Source: Acinetobacter sp. NIPH 298 (GTDB lineage Bacteria > Pseudomonadota > Gammaproteobacteria > Pseudomonadales > Moraxellaceae). From it: a stretch of 64,000 bases of DNA. Below the pieces are notes generated by a model. That model did no database searches and was not told the DNA's origin. It saw only the letters and a program-made list of their open reading frames with translations. This document shows, piece by piece, positions 19,201 through 27,765 of the stretch. A program made the position numbers and the translations under genes. Position 1 is the stretch's first letter. Each line of letters begins with the position of its first letter. The DNA lies in NCBI RefSeq assembly GCF_000369505.1, contig NZ_KB850055.1, positions 372,001-436,000 on the forward strand, read 5' to 3'.

Positions 19201-20047
19201 AACTCAGGATGAGTTAAATAAACTTTGGGGGATACAAGCATATCAACCGTTCCAAACCAATCTTAGTCAGAAGTATCCATTTAATTCGAGTGTGACACTT
19301 CAAGCAACCAGTAATGAAATTGGTCAGATCTTTGGTGAAACGGGCAGTATTTCTCGCTTTGTGAAAGAGGCTTTAGATCCATTTGTGATTCGTCGTGGTT
19401 ATGTGTTGACATCTAAGACATGGAAAGATTTGGGCATCAGTTTGAATCCACAATTTGTGATGGCTTTCCAACAATATGTTGCACCGATCAATGGTATGGC
19501 AACGGGTAGTTTGGATCAGCCTGCGGCTGCCCCAGCATCGAACCAATCTAACTTCCAGTTTTATCCATTACAAAACCCACAATTCTTGTCTTATACCATT
19601 GATATTGACGGTCAACGTATGGTTTATGAAAATGGCATTCAACAATGGGTGAATTTTGTTTGGCCAAATAAAGGCGCGATTCCTGGTGCGCGTATCACTG
19701 CGATCGATCTAGAAGGACAAACGCATACTATCTTTGATGAACCTGGTGAGTACGGGATTAATCGCTTGATTGATAGTGCACAACGTAAAGAGCAAAATGG
19801 TAGCTTTGAGATGGTTTGGAAGAGCAAGGCAAATCCAGCATTATCATTGAAAGTAAACTTCCGATTAATCAGTGGCAATAGCTCAGGCAATGTTGGATCG
19901 AGTCGTGGTTATACAGGTTTAAAACTTGTGGATAAAGTGGTGACGGAGAAAGCAGTTCGCGTTGTCTCTGCTCAAATGACTCCAAACAATAGTGCAGCAG
20001 CATCACAATCTTCTACTGTTTCGCCATCTCAAGGAGCAACACCGTAA
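16235..20047 (+). CDS. tssM: TssM, T6SS membrane complex protein (IcmF family)
   Basis: Inner-membrane scaffold spanning into the periplasm, partner of TssL. The 1270 residues contain an N-terminal hairpin of two membrane helices (about 13-60), a cytoplasmic GTPase-like domain with intact Walker A GNPAAGKSS (130-138), a third membrane helix (about 446-467, IGALVGVSLILGVWVW) and a long periplasmic region with IcmF and C-terminal beta domains (ALSLKVNFRLISG). In classical systems the periplasmic end binds TssJ; no TssJ is encoded here, so AsaA or another partner may replace it (inference). Confidence 0.96.
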   Translation: MYIILGYLWQYITNPKAIIALSLFVALVSSYSVIPRHIFLALAATYVLGLIVYGIYWLIQRKRHAAQGEELANAIEQESSAEHGQQKDKAELQLIHQQMKESIQLIRKSKLGDKKGNAALYELPWYMVIGNPAAGKSSAIYNSGLKFPFEETHQKMVSAGLSGTRNCDWFFSTEGILLDTAGRYSVYSEDHSEWLGFLNILKKNRSKAPVNGLIVIVSIAELVSQSPESSLKLAKNLRARIQDLTEKLEVVVPVYLIFSKMDLIAGFTEFFDCYESQEYNQAWGATLPYEQNSSQNAVELFDKHYSLLYDGLKSVSTTHLSRRHSQNISPSVMTFPLEFKTLKPALKSFIGTLFEDNPYQFQPVFRGFYFTSALQEGVIESPMTENIAQEFQLEHIQSSTQEGITPSVAPNHGYFLHGLFSNVILRDKDLVKQHINPAKKRQRYIAFIGALVGVSLILGVWVWSYRNNQQLISDVQADLDKVVHLEKSSGGQLSTQLEALLILQERLQQLDEFDNNRPLKFSFGLYQGNQLRESLKAEYLKGIKQIVLTPTQQNIAQYLQRVKNNETTLKENHVNVEIKQVAKTQQYLEPSDSNPQDAYNALKAYLMMSNPEYMDSSHLSDQVSRFWRSWLDSNRGQMPRGEMIQDAEKILSYAMTLANQSGFPILETDAQVVDQTRQVLLSVVQGMPARDRVYNEIKMRAAVRFPAVTVGQIVGEQNRGIVLGSYALPGVFTQKAWDEYVETAIDDAANKPTDSKDWVLNSRQSDDLTFSGSPEQIRKQLVALYKQEYVAEWKKFLNGIYYAKADQFSQQVKSIDVLGEPQNSPIRVLLQRIAIETNWDNPIVQAELAIPEKGFVAWFKRKVLKSSDDQRTIQAMNKAQGAISQEYQMFYQLVRKRDDLQDKSLFDEYMNHLAQVRSKFNDLKTAGEIGPSAMALVKQTITDQTSVFNTTQKYVDEKMMVGMKEADQQVAQKLLMSPLTQAFSSLILPTQDELNKLWGIQAYQPFQTNLSQKYPFNSSVTLQATSNEIGQIFGETGSISRFVKEALDPFVIRRGYVLTSKTWKDLGISLNPQFVMAFQQYVAPINGMATGSLDQPAAAPASNQSNFQFYPLQNPQFLSYTIDIDGQRMVYENGIQQWVNFVWPNKGAIPGARITAIDLEGQTHTIFDEPGEYGINRLIDSAQRKEQNGSFEMVWKSKANPALSLKVNFRLISGNSSGNVGSSRGYTGLKLVDKVVTEKAVRVVSAQMTPNNSAAASQSSTVSPSQGATP

Positions 20048-20084
20048 TGATTAGGATGATCACGCAGTACCGTGGGGAGGGCGT

Positions 20085-21044
20085 ATGCAAGCAGTAAAAA
20101 CCACGCCGTTATATTATGGAAAAACACCTGCTCGTGGGGATTTTATTAAATCCAAAGGTCAATATGCGTTAATTCAAGTGCTTGATCAGTGGATCACTGA
20201 AGCACTTGAACATGCAATGCAAGCACCTGAGTTTAAGCAGCGCTATGAGGCATTGCCAGCACTCGATTTCTTTATTGCAAATCCTTCAGAATCGATGTTT
20301 CTCGTCGCAAACTTGATTGCCAGCCAAGATAGTTCAGGACGAGCGTTCCCGATGGTGTTGAGTCAATTACTAGAGATTGAACAGCCTTATCAGAATCTGT
20401 TGCTTGCACCTTATTTTTATAAGTCGGTGTTGGTGGATTTATTTCAACGAAATCGAGTATTACGCAGTATCCGCGATACGGATGTGATGTTGGATAAGCT
20501 CAACAATTTACCCAATTTAGTTCAGGTTTTCACCGCATCAGAATGCAATAGTTTTTATGAAAATCATACTTTGCATTCATTTGCCCAATTGATGAAAATC
20601 AATGTTTATCAACTTGTACAAAGTATGATTGGATTGGGGCTTTTGCTTCAACCCATCCTGAAAAATGGCACCAGTCGTCTAAATAAAGTGCTGATTTTGC
20701 CGATCAATAATCATATGTATTGCTATGAAATTGCTGCTTTTTGGGTAGGCATGATTGGACGCTTTTTAGAGAAAAGTAATACCGAAATATTGATTGGTAT
20801 CTTGCATCGGGAAGAACCGATTTTATTCATCGGTTTTCAAGGGGCAGATATCATGGCTTTAAGTGATTTGTTTACTCAGAATATGCAGAGTGATCATTGG
20901 GTATCTTTGATCCAAGCAGAGTGGATTGATGCTTATCTTGAACAGAATGCAGGTCTCGCCACTTTAGAGCAATCATTGTGTCAACGTCAGTTAAGCCTTA
21001 ACCAAGGTTTAAAGCTATTTCGACAAACTTTTTTAGATGAATAA
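20085..21044 (+). CDS. tagF: TagF, T6SS-associated post-translational regulator
   Basis: TagF-family protein (ImpM), a negative post-translational regulator of T6SS in Pseudomonas. The 319 residues begin with the hallmark [16 protein letters not shown] and contain the [10 protein letters not shown] and [10 protein letters not shown] motifs. No PppA/PpkA/Fha partners are encoded in this locus, so its regulatory inputs here are unclear. The start has a strong GGGGAGGG ribosome site. tagN follows after 2 bases. Confidence 0.92.
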   Translation: MQAVKTTPLYYGKTPARGDFIKSKGQYALIQVLDQWITEALEHAMQAPEFKQRYEALPALDFFIANPSESMFLVANLIASQDSSGRAFPMVLSQLLEIEQPYQNLLLAPYFYKSVLVDLFQRNRVLRSIRDTDVMLDKLNNLPNLVQVFTASECNSFYENHTLHSFAQLMKINVYQLVQSMIGLGLLLQPILKNGTSRLNKVLILPINNHMYCYEIAAFWVGMIGRFLEKSNTEILIGILHREEPILFIGFQGADIMALSDLFTQNMQSDHWVSLIQAEWIDAYLEQNAGLATLEQSLCQRQLSLNQGLKLFRQTFLDE

Positions 21045-21046
21045 AT

Positions 21047-21814
21047 ATGACAAATAATACGAAGTTTATATTGGGTGGTTGGGCCGTTGCCTTATTGGGT
21101 TTAGCGCTGAGTCCTTTGACAATGGCAGCACCGATTGTGGTTGAAGGCGTTGTTCCGAATGAAGCAAGTAAACAGGCGATTTTGGTTAAAATGCAGTCGG
21201 TTTATGGGGCAGATCAAGTGGTCGATAAGATTCAGGTTCGTCCTGTTTCAGCGCCAAACGGTTGGAGTGATTCGGTGACGCGTGTCATTACACCAGATCT
21301 CAAGAAAGTGAAGCAGGGACAACTGCGGGTACAAGGGACTCAGATTGAACTGACTGGGAAAATGACAAATCCAAATGAAATTCAACCCACAGCATCAAAT
21401 TTCCAGTCTCTAGTGCAACAGCCATATCGATTCAATGCCCAGCTTTCCGTAAATCTGGCTGAGCAAAAAGTCATTGATGATGCTTTAAAAGATCGCATCA
21501 TTGAGTTTGAGTCAGGTAGTGCGATTTTAACTGATGCAGGAAAACTGATTTTGGATGAAATGGCCGTTGCTTTAAATAAGGTCGGAGGTAAGCAAGTCCG
21601 AATCATTGGGCATACCGATAGCTCGGGCGATGCCAATAAAAATACGATTCTGAGTAAGGAACGTGCCGTCGCTGTACAAGATTATTTAGTGGCTAAGAAT
21701 ATAGCGACAGATCGTTTAAGTACGGAAGGTAAGGGTTCTAGTCAACCGATCGCTGATAATACAACTGCAGATGGTCGCCGTAAAAATCGTCGAATTGAGT
21801 TTGAAGTACTTTAA
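21047..21814 (+). CDS. tagN: TagN, OmpA-domain T6SS envelope protein
   Basis: The 255-residue protein has an N-terminal signal peptide (cleavage near TMAAPIV), a BON-like beta/alpha region (about 30-110) and a C-terminal OmpA peptidoglycan-binding domain (about 150-255) with IIGHTDSSGDANKN and DGRRKNRRIEFEV. It is expected in the periplasm or outer membrane, bound to diaminopimelate of the wall. It can act as the wall anchor missing from the short TssL. It is embedded in the rightward arm 2 bases after tagF. Confidence 0.85.
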   Translation: MTNNTKFILGGWAVALLGLALSPLTMAAPIVVEGVVPNEASKQAILVKMQSVYGADQVVDKIQVRPVSAPNGWSDSVTRVITPDLKKVKQGQLRVQGTQIELTGKMTNPNEIQPTASNFQSLVQQPYRFNAQLSVNLAEQKVIDDALKDRIIEFESGSAILTDAGKLILDEMAVALNKVGGKQVRIIGHTDSSGDANKNTILSKERAVAVQDYLVAKNIATDRLSTEGKGSSQPIADNTTADGRRKNRRIEFEVL

Positions 21815-21847
21815 TTTTATAGCATCAAAGATGCGAGGGATGTGATT

Positions 21848-22111
21848 ATGGCAACACCCTATATTGTGATTGGTTGTCCAACAACTGGTGGTGGGAAGGT
21901 CATTTCTGGAAATAGCAGCTTCTTGATTGAGGGTATTCCGATTGCTTGTGTAGGAGATAAAGCGACTTGTCCAAAGCATCAAACGGTTTCGACGATTATT
22001 GCAGGCGATCCAAATATGCAGGTGATGGGTAAAATGGCTGCACGGGTCAATGATCCTTTGTCTTGTGGTTGTAAATTGTTGCCGAAGCAGAGTTTGGTTG
22101 TGAAAGGCTAA
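21848..22111 (+). CDS. PAAR-domain T6SS spike-tip protein (asaC position)
   Basis: Small (87 residues) single PAAR protein that sharpens the VgrG spike. It is glycine-rich with the three PAAR repeats and metal-binding Cys/His residues (IGCPTTGGGKV, IACVGDKATCPKH, CGCKLLP). No effector domain is fused. The ATG at 21848 has GAGGGA 7 bases upstream; an upstream GTG at 21842 is less likely. It ends the rightward arm. Since no vgrG is present, it must pair with VgrG proteins encoded elsewhere. Confidence 0.9.
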   Translation: MATPYIVIGCPTTGGGKVISGNSSFLIEGIPIACVGDKATCPKHQTVSTIIAGDPNMQVMGKMAARVNDPLSCGCKLLPKQSLVVKG

Positions 22112-22191
22112 TTCCATTTAGTTGGATTTTTCGCAAATGATCTAAAAGCAAAGCGCTGGCTAATTGTGGTTTTTCGTGTATCTTTATTAGG

Positions 22192-22215
22192 CGCTATGTT
22201 TGTGGAAACATAGCG
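22192..22215 (+). promoter_or_regulatory. Candidate ModE operator upstream of modA
   Basis: A perfect palindrome CGCTATGTTT (22192-22201) GTGG AAACATAGCG (22206-22215) lies 24 bases before modA. The outer CGCTATG/CATAGCG arms resemble the CGYTATAT half-sites bound by the molybdate-responsive repressor ModE. A hairpin terminator is less likely because no T run follows. Confidence 0.6.
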
Positions 22216-22239
22216 AAATCCGAGGAAGATTGAACATCT

Positions 22240-23007
22240 ATGAAGATTAAAGCAGCGTGCTTTGCAACAATACTGTTCGCAGGAAATTTATTGTTTGGTG
22301 CTAATGTATCGGCGACCAATACGGTGACGGTATATGCTGCTGCGAGTCTGACGGATGCAATCAATGAATTAACCCAGCACTATCAACATAAAAATAAAGT
22401 CAAAATAAAAACCTCTTATGCAAGTTCTGCAACATTAGCCAAACAGATTGAAGCAGGTGCGCCAGCGGACGTATTCATATCTGCGGATGTGGACTGGATG
22501 AATTATTTGCAAACAAAAAAACGAGTCACAGTAAATCATCGGGTCAACTTACTCGCAAATCGTTTGGTATTGATTAGTCCGAAAGATCGCCCAATCAAGA
22601 TTAAAATGCAAAATAACGTTGATCCACTGAGCGTGATTCGAGGTCGAATTTGTACAGGCGATACCAAAAGTGTGCCTGTTGGAAAATATGCAAAGCAAGC
22701 TTTAATCTCGCTGGATTGGTGGCAACGTGTCGAGCCTCGTCTCGTCGCAACAGAAGATGTTCGTGCTGCTTTAAACTTTGTCGCACGTGGTGAATGTCAA
22801 GCAGGGATTGTTTATGCCACTGACGCCGCGGTGACAAAGAATGTGCAGATCGCCGCCGTATTTCCTGAGAATACCCATAAACCGATTATTTATCCAGTTG
22901 GATTAGTTAGGAACAATACAGAGTCCTTAAAGTTCTATCAGTTTCTGCAAAGCCGAGAGGCAACTTCTATATTTAAAAAATATGGCTTTAGTGTACTGAC
23001 GCAATGA
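22240..23007 (+). CDS. modA: ModA, periplasmic molybdate-binding protein
   Basis: Substrate-binding component of the molybdate ABC importer. The 255 residues begin with a signal peptide (to about residue 25, NVSA). The family motif VYAAASLTDAINEL follows, then YASSATLAKQIEAGAPADVFISAD. The ligand-contacting Ser residues and the C-terminal GIVYATDA segment are present. It is the first gene of modABC; modB overlaps by 4 bases (ATGA). Confidence 0.95.
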   Translation: MKIKAACFATILFAGNLLFGANVSATNTVTVYAAASLTDAINELTQHYQHKNKVKIKTSYASSATLAKQIEAGAPADVFISADVDWMNYLQTKKRVTVNHRVNLLANRLVLISPKDRPIKIKMQNNVDPLSVIRGRICTGDTKSVPVGKYAKQALISLDWWQRVEPRLVATEDVRAALNFVARGECQAGIVYATDAAVTKNVQIAAVFPENTHKPIIYPVGLVRNNTESLKFYQFLQSREATSIFKKYGFSVLTQ

Positions 23008-23693
23008 TGCTCACACCTGAAGAGATCGAAGTCCTGAAGCTGTCATGTAAAGTGGCAGCAACTTGTCTCATTTTTAGTTTAATTCCTGCCACCTTGATTG
23101 CTTGGATATTGGCGCGAAAAGAGTTTTGGGGAAAATCACTATTAGAGACGCTGGTGTTTTTACCGTTGGTGTTGCCACCAGTAGTACCCGGTTATTTATT
23201 ATTGCAAGTTTTTGGAAATAATGGGTTTTTAGGGCAGTATCTCGCACCTTTCGGAATAGAGTTTGCATTTAACTGGAAAGGAGCGGTACTTGCATCGGCA
23301 GTGATGGGGTTTCCGTTATTGGTACAATCGATACGACTCGCAATTGAGCTGGTCGACCAGCGTTTAGAAATTGCGGCGAAGAGTTTGGGAGCTTCTTCAT
23401 TTGGTGCGTTTATGCAAGTGACTTTGCCATTGGCCAGTAGTGGGATTTTAGTCGGTAGTATTTTATGTTTCTGTCGAAGTTTAGGGGAGTTTGGTGCGAC
23501 CATAACCTTTGTTGGTAACATTGCCAGTGAAACGCGAACGCTACCTTTAGCCATGTATAGTTTGATGCAACAACCTGATACTGAAGCAGCGGTTTGGCGC
23601 TTGATTATTTTGTCATTGACGGTTGCCTTTTTTGCCTTATGGTTTGCGCAGTGGTTCAATCGCTATCAGAAAAATAAGCGTGGGTATGCGTGA
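23004..23693 (+). CDS. modB: ModB, molybdate ABC permease
   Basis: Inner-membrane permease of 229 residues with about five membrane helices. It carries the ModB signature LPLVLPPVVPGYLLL and the EAA-loop region AAKSLGASSFGAFMQVTLPLA that contacts the ATPase. Two tandem ATG codons (23004, 23007) are possible starts. It overlaps modA and modC by 4 bases each, so the operon is tightly coupled. Confidence 0.95.
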   Translation: MMLTPEEIEVLKLSCKVAATCLIFSLIPATLIAWILARKEFWGKSLLETLVFLPLVLPPVVPGYLLLQVFGNNGFLGQYLAPFGIEFAFNWKGAVLASAVMGFPLLVQSIRLAIELVDQRLEIAAKSLGASSFGAFMQVTLPLASSGILVGSILCFCRSLGEFGATITFVGNIASETRTLPLAMYSLMQQPDTEAAVWRLIILSLTVAFFALWFAQWFNRYQKNKRGYA

Positions 23694-24310
23694 TGATTGA
23701 TTGTCATATTCGTTTACAGCAAGGTCAATTTAGTCTTGATCAGCGTTTCCAGTCTGATCATGCAGTCATTGGTTTATTTGGTGCATCAGGTTCAGGTAAA
23801 ACCACAATCTTGCACAGTATCGCTGGTTTAATCACACCACAATCAGGCTGGATCAAGGTTCAGGATCAGATCTGGTTTGATCATGCTCAAAAGATTAATT
23901 TAACGACGCAACAACGCCGCGTCGGTTTAGTTTTTCAAGATGCACAGCTGTTTCCACATAAAAATGTGATGCAAAATTTACGCTTTGGATTTAAGCATAT
24001 TCAGCCGCAGCAACGGCAGTTTGATGTGGACTATATTATTGAGTTATTAAAGTTAGGCCATTTAGTCGAGCGGATGCCGATTAAGCTTTCAGGTGGCGAG
24101 AAGCAGCGCGTTGCCTTAGGTCGAGCGTTACTATATTCACCACATTTATTGTTATTAGATGAACCTTTATCAGCCTTGGATGCAGCGCATAAGGCTGAGA
24201 TTATTCCTTTTTTTCAGCAGGTAATACAGGATATTAAAATCCCGATGCTGTATGTCAGCCATGACAAAGCGGAGATCGAGCAGCTCACAGATGTGATGTG
24301 GTATTTATAA
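23690..24310 (+). CDS. modC: ModC, short molybdate ABC ATPase lacking the TOBE domain
   Basis: ATPase of the molybdate importer with Walker A GASGSGKTT, Q-loop VFQDAQLFPH, signature LSGGEKQRVALGRALL, Walker B LLLLDEPLSALD and the H-loop VSHDKAE. It stops at residue 206, whereas classical ModC has about 350 residues with a C-terminal TOBE (Mop) molybdate-sensing domain. The nucleotide-binding domain is complete, so it should work; only the regulatory tail is missing. Its last 6 bases overlap the end of the opposing chrA gene. Confidence 0.9.
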   Translation: MMIDCHIRLQQGQFSLDQRFQSDHAVIGLFGASGSGKTTILHSIAGLITPQSGWIKVQDQIWFDHAQKINLTTQQRRVGLVFQDAQLFPHKNVMQNLRFGFKHIQPQQRQFDVDYIIELLKLGHLVERMPIKLSGGEKQRVALGRALLYSPHLLLLDEPLSALDAAHKAEIIPFFQQVIQDIKIPMLYVSHDKAEIEQLTDVMWYL

Positions 24311-25645
24311 GAGATATAGCATTAATCCACACAGAGCAGATGCAAAAATAACATACAGCACATTGATTTGGAATTTAAATAATGCAATTAAAGCAGCAAG
24401 AGTCATCAGTGCAGCTTCAAAATTAAATCCTTGCTCAAAACCATTAGGCCAAAGCACATGATAGCCAAAGAACAGTGCGAGATTTAAAATCACCCCAACC
24501 ACGGCTGCTGTAATTGCGGTCAGTGGAGCTGTAAATTTAAGTTGGTTATGGGTGGATTCGATGACAGGTGCGCCCGCCAAAATAAATACAAAAGAAAAAA
24601 GAAAAGTGAACCACGTGACAATCACGGCTCCAATTGCACCTGCAAGAAATAAATGCTCAGTTCCTAATACGGCAGCATTGAAAGCGCCAAGAAAACCGAC
24701 AAAAGCCACCACCATAATCAGTGGGCCGGGGGTGCTTTCACCTAATGCAAGGCCATCAATCATTTGCGTTGGACTCAGCCAGCCATAATTTTCGATTGCG
24801 CCTTGATAGACATAAGGCAGAACTGCATAAGCACCACCAAAGGTCAGTAAAGCCGCTTTAGTGAAAAACCATGCCATTTGCGTATAAGTATGTTGCCATC
24901 CCAATGTTAAGGACAATATTAATATCGGCACACACCATAATAATCCTGCAATGATTAAAATCTTGAATAGATTCGCCCAACGGAAAATAGCATGACTGGG
25001 TGGCGGAGTATCATCATCAATCACCGCTGTACCATAACTTTTTGCGCTATTAGTATGCGCAGTTTGCTGAGCAAATAAGTGCGGATATTTTTTACTGGTC
25101 AGATAGCCCAGTATCGCCGCACTGAGGATGATGATTGGAAAGGGAATTTTAAAGAAAAATATAGCGATAAATGCTGCGCTGGCAATCAACCATAAAAATT
25201 TATTTTTGAGGGTGCGATGACCGATTTTATAGGTTGCATGGAATACGATTGCGGTGACCGCAGGTTTGATGCCATAAAATAGCCCTGCAATAATTGGGAC
25301 ATCCCCAAACTGGATATAAACCCAAGAAAGTAGGATCAGAATAAATAATGAGGGCAGAAAAAATAAAATGCCAGCAACCAAAGCGCCGACCGTTCGATGC
25401 ATGAGCCAACCAATATAGGTGGCCAATTGTTGTGCTTCTGGACCAGGAAGCAACATACAGTAATTCAGTGCATGCAAAAACCGTTTTTCCGAAATCCAAC
25501 GTTTTTGCTCAACCAGTTCTTGATGCATAACTGCAATTTGACCTGCTGGACCACCGAAACTGATAAAGCCTAATTTAAGCCAAAATAAAAAAGCTTGCCA
25601 AAAGGGAATGCTTTGAGTTTCTGGTACGACATCTGGTTGTTGCAT
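24305..25645 (-). CDS. chrA: ChrA-type chromate transporter
   Basis: Member of the CHR family that exports chromate from the cytoplasm. At 446 residues it is the long bidomain form with two homologous CHR domains (about 15-180 and 230-440), each with a FGGP motif (SFGGPAGQIAVM; LTFGGAYAVLPYV) and several membrane helices. ATG 25645 is preferred over a TTG five codons upstream. It converges on modC with a 6-base coding overlap. Placement next to molybdate transport may reflect a shared theme of group 6 oxyanions, but that is only inference. Confidence 0.9.
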   Translation of the reverse strand: MQQPDVVPETQSIPFWQAFLFWLKLGFISFGGPAGQIAVMHQELVEQKRWISEKRFLHALNYCMLLPGPEAQQLATYIGWLMHRTVGALVAGILFFLPSLFILILLSWVYIQFGDVPIIAGLFYGIKPAVTAIVFHATYKIGHRTLKNKFLWLIASAAFIAIFFFKIPFPIIILSAAILGYLTSKKYPHLFAQQTAHTNSAKSYGTAVIDDDTPPPSHAIFRWANLFKILIIAGLLWCVPILILSLTLGWQHTYTQMAWFFTKAALLTFGGAYAVLPYVYQGAIENYGWLSPTQMIDGLALGESTPGPLIMVVAFVGFLGAFNAAVLGTEHLFLAGAIGAVIVTWFTFLFSFVFILAGAPVIESTHNQLKFTAPLTAITAAVVGVILNLALFFGYHVLWPNGFEQGFNFEAALMTLAALIALFKFQINVLYVIFASALCGLMLYLL

Positions 25646-25941
25646 GATTGGTCTCAGCAAGCGTTGGATTTTTGTTCATAATAAGATCACGATATTACAT
25701 CATCTTGTAAGCACCGTATTTATCGAAGCGCAGTATTACTTACTCTATGCGTTTAATGATTCAAAATGATGAATTTATTAGGCCGCTTTCAGGGATTTAT
25801 CAAAGGAGTCTATTACAGTCTATTTGGATATACAGCACAAGTTGATAGATTTTAAATGAATATACAACGCACTTTTTCTTATTTTTAATCATAAAGCATG
25901 ACGCATACCATAATCAGATATTGTTGAAAGATCATCTGATT

Positions 25942-26964
25942 ATGGGCATTAAGAACTCCAAGCCACTTATTGTTACAGCAATCGTCCTTGTGGCGATTGT
26001 TGCTTTTATTATCTATCAAAATCAAAAAGATGCTGTGCCTATTCATTCTAAAAATAACAAGTCTGTTGTGATCGCCTATCAGACAGGCATTGATCCGACC
26101 AAGGTGGCTCAGGTCAATGGAGACTATGAGCGTGACAGCGATCGGGCTATTCAATGGCGTAAATTTGATGCGGGTTCAGATGTGATCAATGCACTGGCAT
26201 CGGGTGATGTGGTGATCGGCAATATTGGTTCAAGTCCATTCGCCGCCGCCGCCAGTCGTGATTTACCCATCGAAGTATTTTTAGTGACTTCAAAATTAGG
26301 TGGTTCTGAGGCTTTGGTGGTGAGTCATAAATCGGGGATTAAAACACCACAAGATTTAGTGGGCAAGACCATTGCGGTTCCCTTTGTTTCAACCACACAT
26401 TACAGCTTATTGTCTGCGTTAAAGCATTGGGATATTTCAGAGAATCAACTCAAAATCATTAATTTACGTCCACCTGAAATTACTGCGGCTTGGGAACGTG
26501 GTGATATCGATGCAGCTTATGTTTGGGAACCTGCATTAAGCAAAATCAAAGCTAGCGGGCAGGTGCTTACGGATTCGAAACAAGTCGGCGAGTGGGGTGC
26601 ACCAACCTATGATCTTTGGGTGGTACGCAAAGATTTTGCTGAGAAAAATCCTGAATTCCTCAAAGCTTTCGTAAAAACTAGCTTGAAGCAGATCGAAGCC
26701 TATAACCAAGATCCCAAAGCTTTTGAACATAATGCGGACAATATTCAGAAAATTGCTCAACTGACGGGGTCGGATAGTAAAGATATTCCATTACTGCTTT
26801 CAGGAAATATTTATCTAGATCGTCAGCAACAACAAGCCACTTTAGCGGGTGAGTTTGCCAAGAATATTTTTGATACGGCGACTTTCTTAAAAAGTCAGGG
26901 CAAAGTCGATCAAGTTAAGGCTGATTATCAAGGCAATGTCACCACCCGTTTCTTACAGCCATAG
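25942..26964 (+). CDS. tauA: TauA, taurine-binding protein
   Basis: Periplasmic binding protein of the taurine ABC importer, about 340 residues. An N-terminal hydrophobic segment (about 8-27) acts as signal or anchor. It is followed by VVIAYQTGIDPTKVAQ and the NIGSSPFAAAASRDLPIEVF block typical of TauA. YVWEPAL is the conserved ligand-site region. ATG 25942 is chosen; in-frame TTG codons at 25921 and 25924 are alternatives. It opens tauABCD, with tauB 9 bases downstream. Confidence 0.93.
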   Translation: MGIKNSKPLIVTAIVLVAIVAFIIYQNQKDAVPIHSKNNKSVVIAYQTGIDPTKVAQVNGDYERDSDRAIQWRKFDAGSDVINALASGDVVIGNIGSSPFAAAASRDLPIEVFLVTSKLGGSEALVVSHKSGIKTPQDLVGKTIAVPFVSTTHYSLLSALKHWDISENQLKIINLRPPEITAAWERGDIDAAYVWEPALSKIKASGQVLTDSKQVGEWGAPTYDLWVVRKDFAEKNPEFLKAFVKTSLKQIEAYNQDPKAFEHNADNIQKIAQLTGSDSKDIPLLLSGNIYLDRQQQQATLAGEFAKNIFDTATFLKSQGKVDQVKADYQGNVTTRFLQP

Positions 26965-26973
26965 GAGATCTAA

Positions 26974-27765
26974 ATGAGCATATTAGCTGCCGAGCATCTT
27001 CATTTAACTTTTCCAAAGCAGCATGTACCTGTACTGCAAGATATTAATCTCAAGATTGAAGAAGGCACGTTAACTGTAGTTTTGGGAGAGTCAGGCTGTG
27101 GTAAGACAACCTTGTTGAATATTTTGGCGGGTTTCCAACAGCCAAGTTCAGGGCAAATTAAACTGGATGATGAAGTGCTTACAGCACCTGATGCGCGCCG
27201 CGCCGTGGTGTTCCAAGATCATGCTTTGCTGCCTTGGTTAAATGTCTCTGAAAATATTGGTTTTGCTTTACAGCTTAAGGGTTTGAAAGCCGAACAAATT
27301 CAACAGCAAGTCGATGCTATCCTGAAAATCGTCGGTTTGAGCCATGTTGCCAAAGCAAATATTTGGGAACTGTCAGGGGGGATGAAGCAACGTGTTGGTA
27401 TTGCTCGTGTTTTGATTAGCCATGCAGCTTTTATCTTATTGGATGAACCTTTCGCAGCATTAGATGCATTTACCCGTGAAACCATGCAGCAGTTGGTTTT
27501 GGATTTATGGATTGAACAAAATAAGTCCTTCTTTCTGATCACACATGATATTGAAGAAGCCTTGTTACTGAGCAATCAACTGGTGTTAATGACGTCTCGT
27601 CCCGGCAAGATCGTGGAAACTTTAAAATTAGATTTTGCTGATCGCTATAAACGGGGAGAATCCATTCGCGCGATTAAATCCGATCCCAAGTTTATTCAAT
27701 TACGCGAACAACTGTTTGAACGTTTGCGAGTGCAGAAACAGGCAGGACATGAGGTGGCTGTATGA
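26974..27765 (+). CDS. tauB: TauB, taurine ABC transporter ATPase
   Basis: ATPase of 263 residues with Walker A GESGCGKTT, signature LSGGMKQRVGIARVL, Walker B FILLDEPFAALD and H-loop LITHDIEEALLL. It energises TauC. A clear ribosome site (TAGGAGAT) precedes the ATG. The stop overlaps tauC by 4 bases (ATGA). Confidence 0.95.
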   Translation: MSILAAEHLHLTFPKQHVPVLQDINLKIEEGTLTVVLGESGCGKTTLLNILAGFQQPSSGQIKLDDEVLTAPDARRAVVFQDHALLPWLNVSENIGFALQLKGLKAEQIQQQVDAILKIVGLSHVAKANIWELSGGMKQRVGIARVLISHAAFILLDEPFAALDAFTRETMQQLVLDLWIEQNKSFFLITHDIEEALLLSNQLVLMTSRPGKIVETLKLDFADRYKRGESIRAIKSDPKFIQLREQLFERLRVQKQAGHEVAV

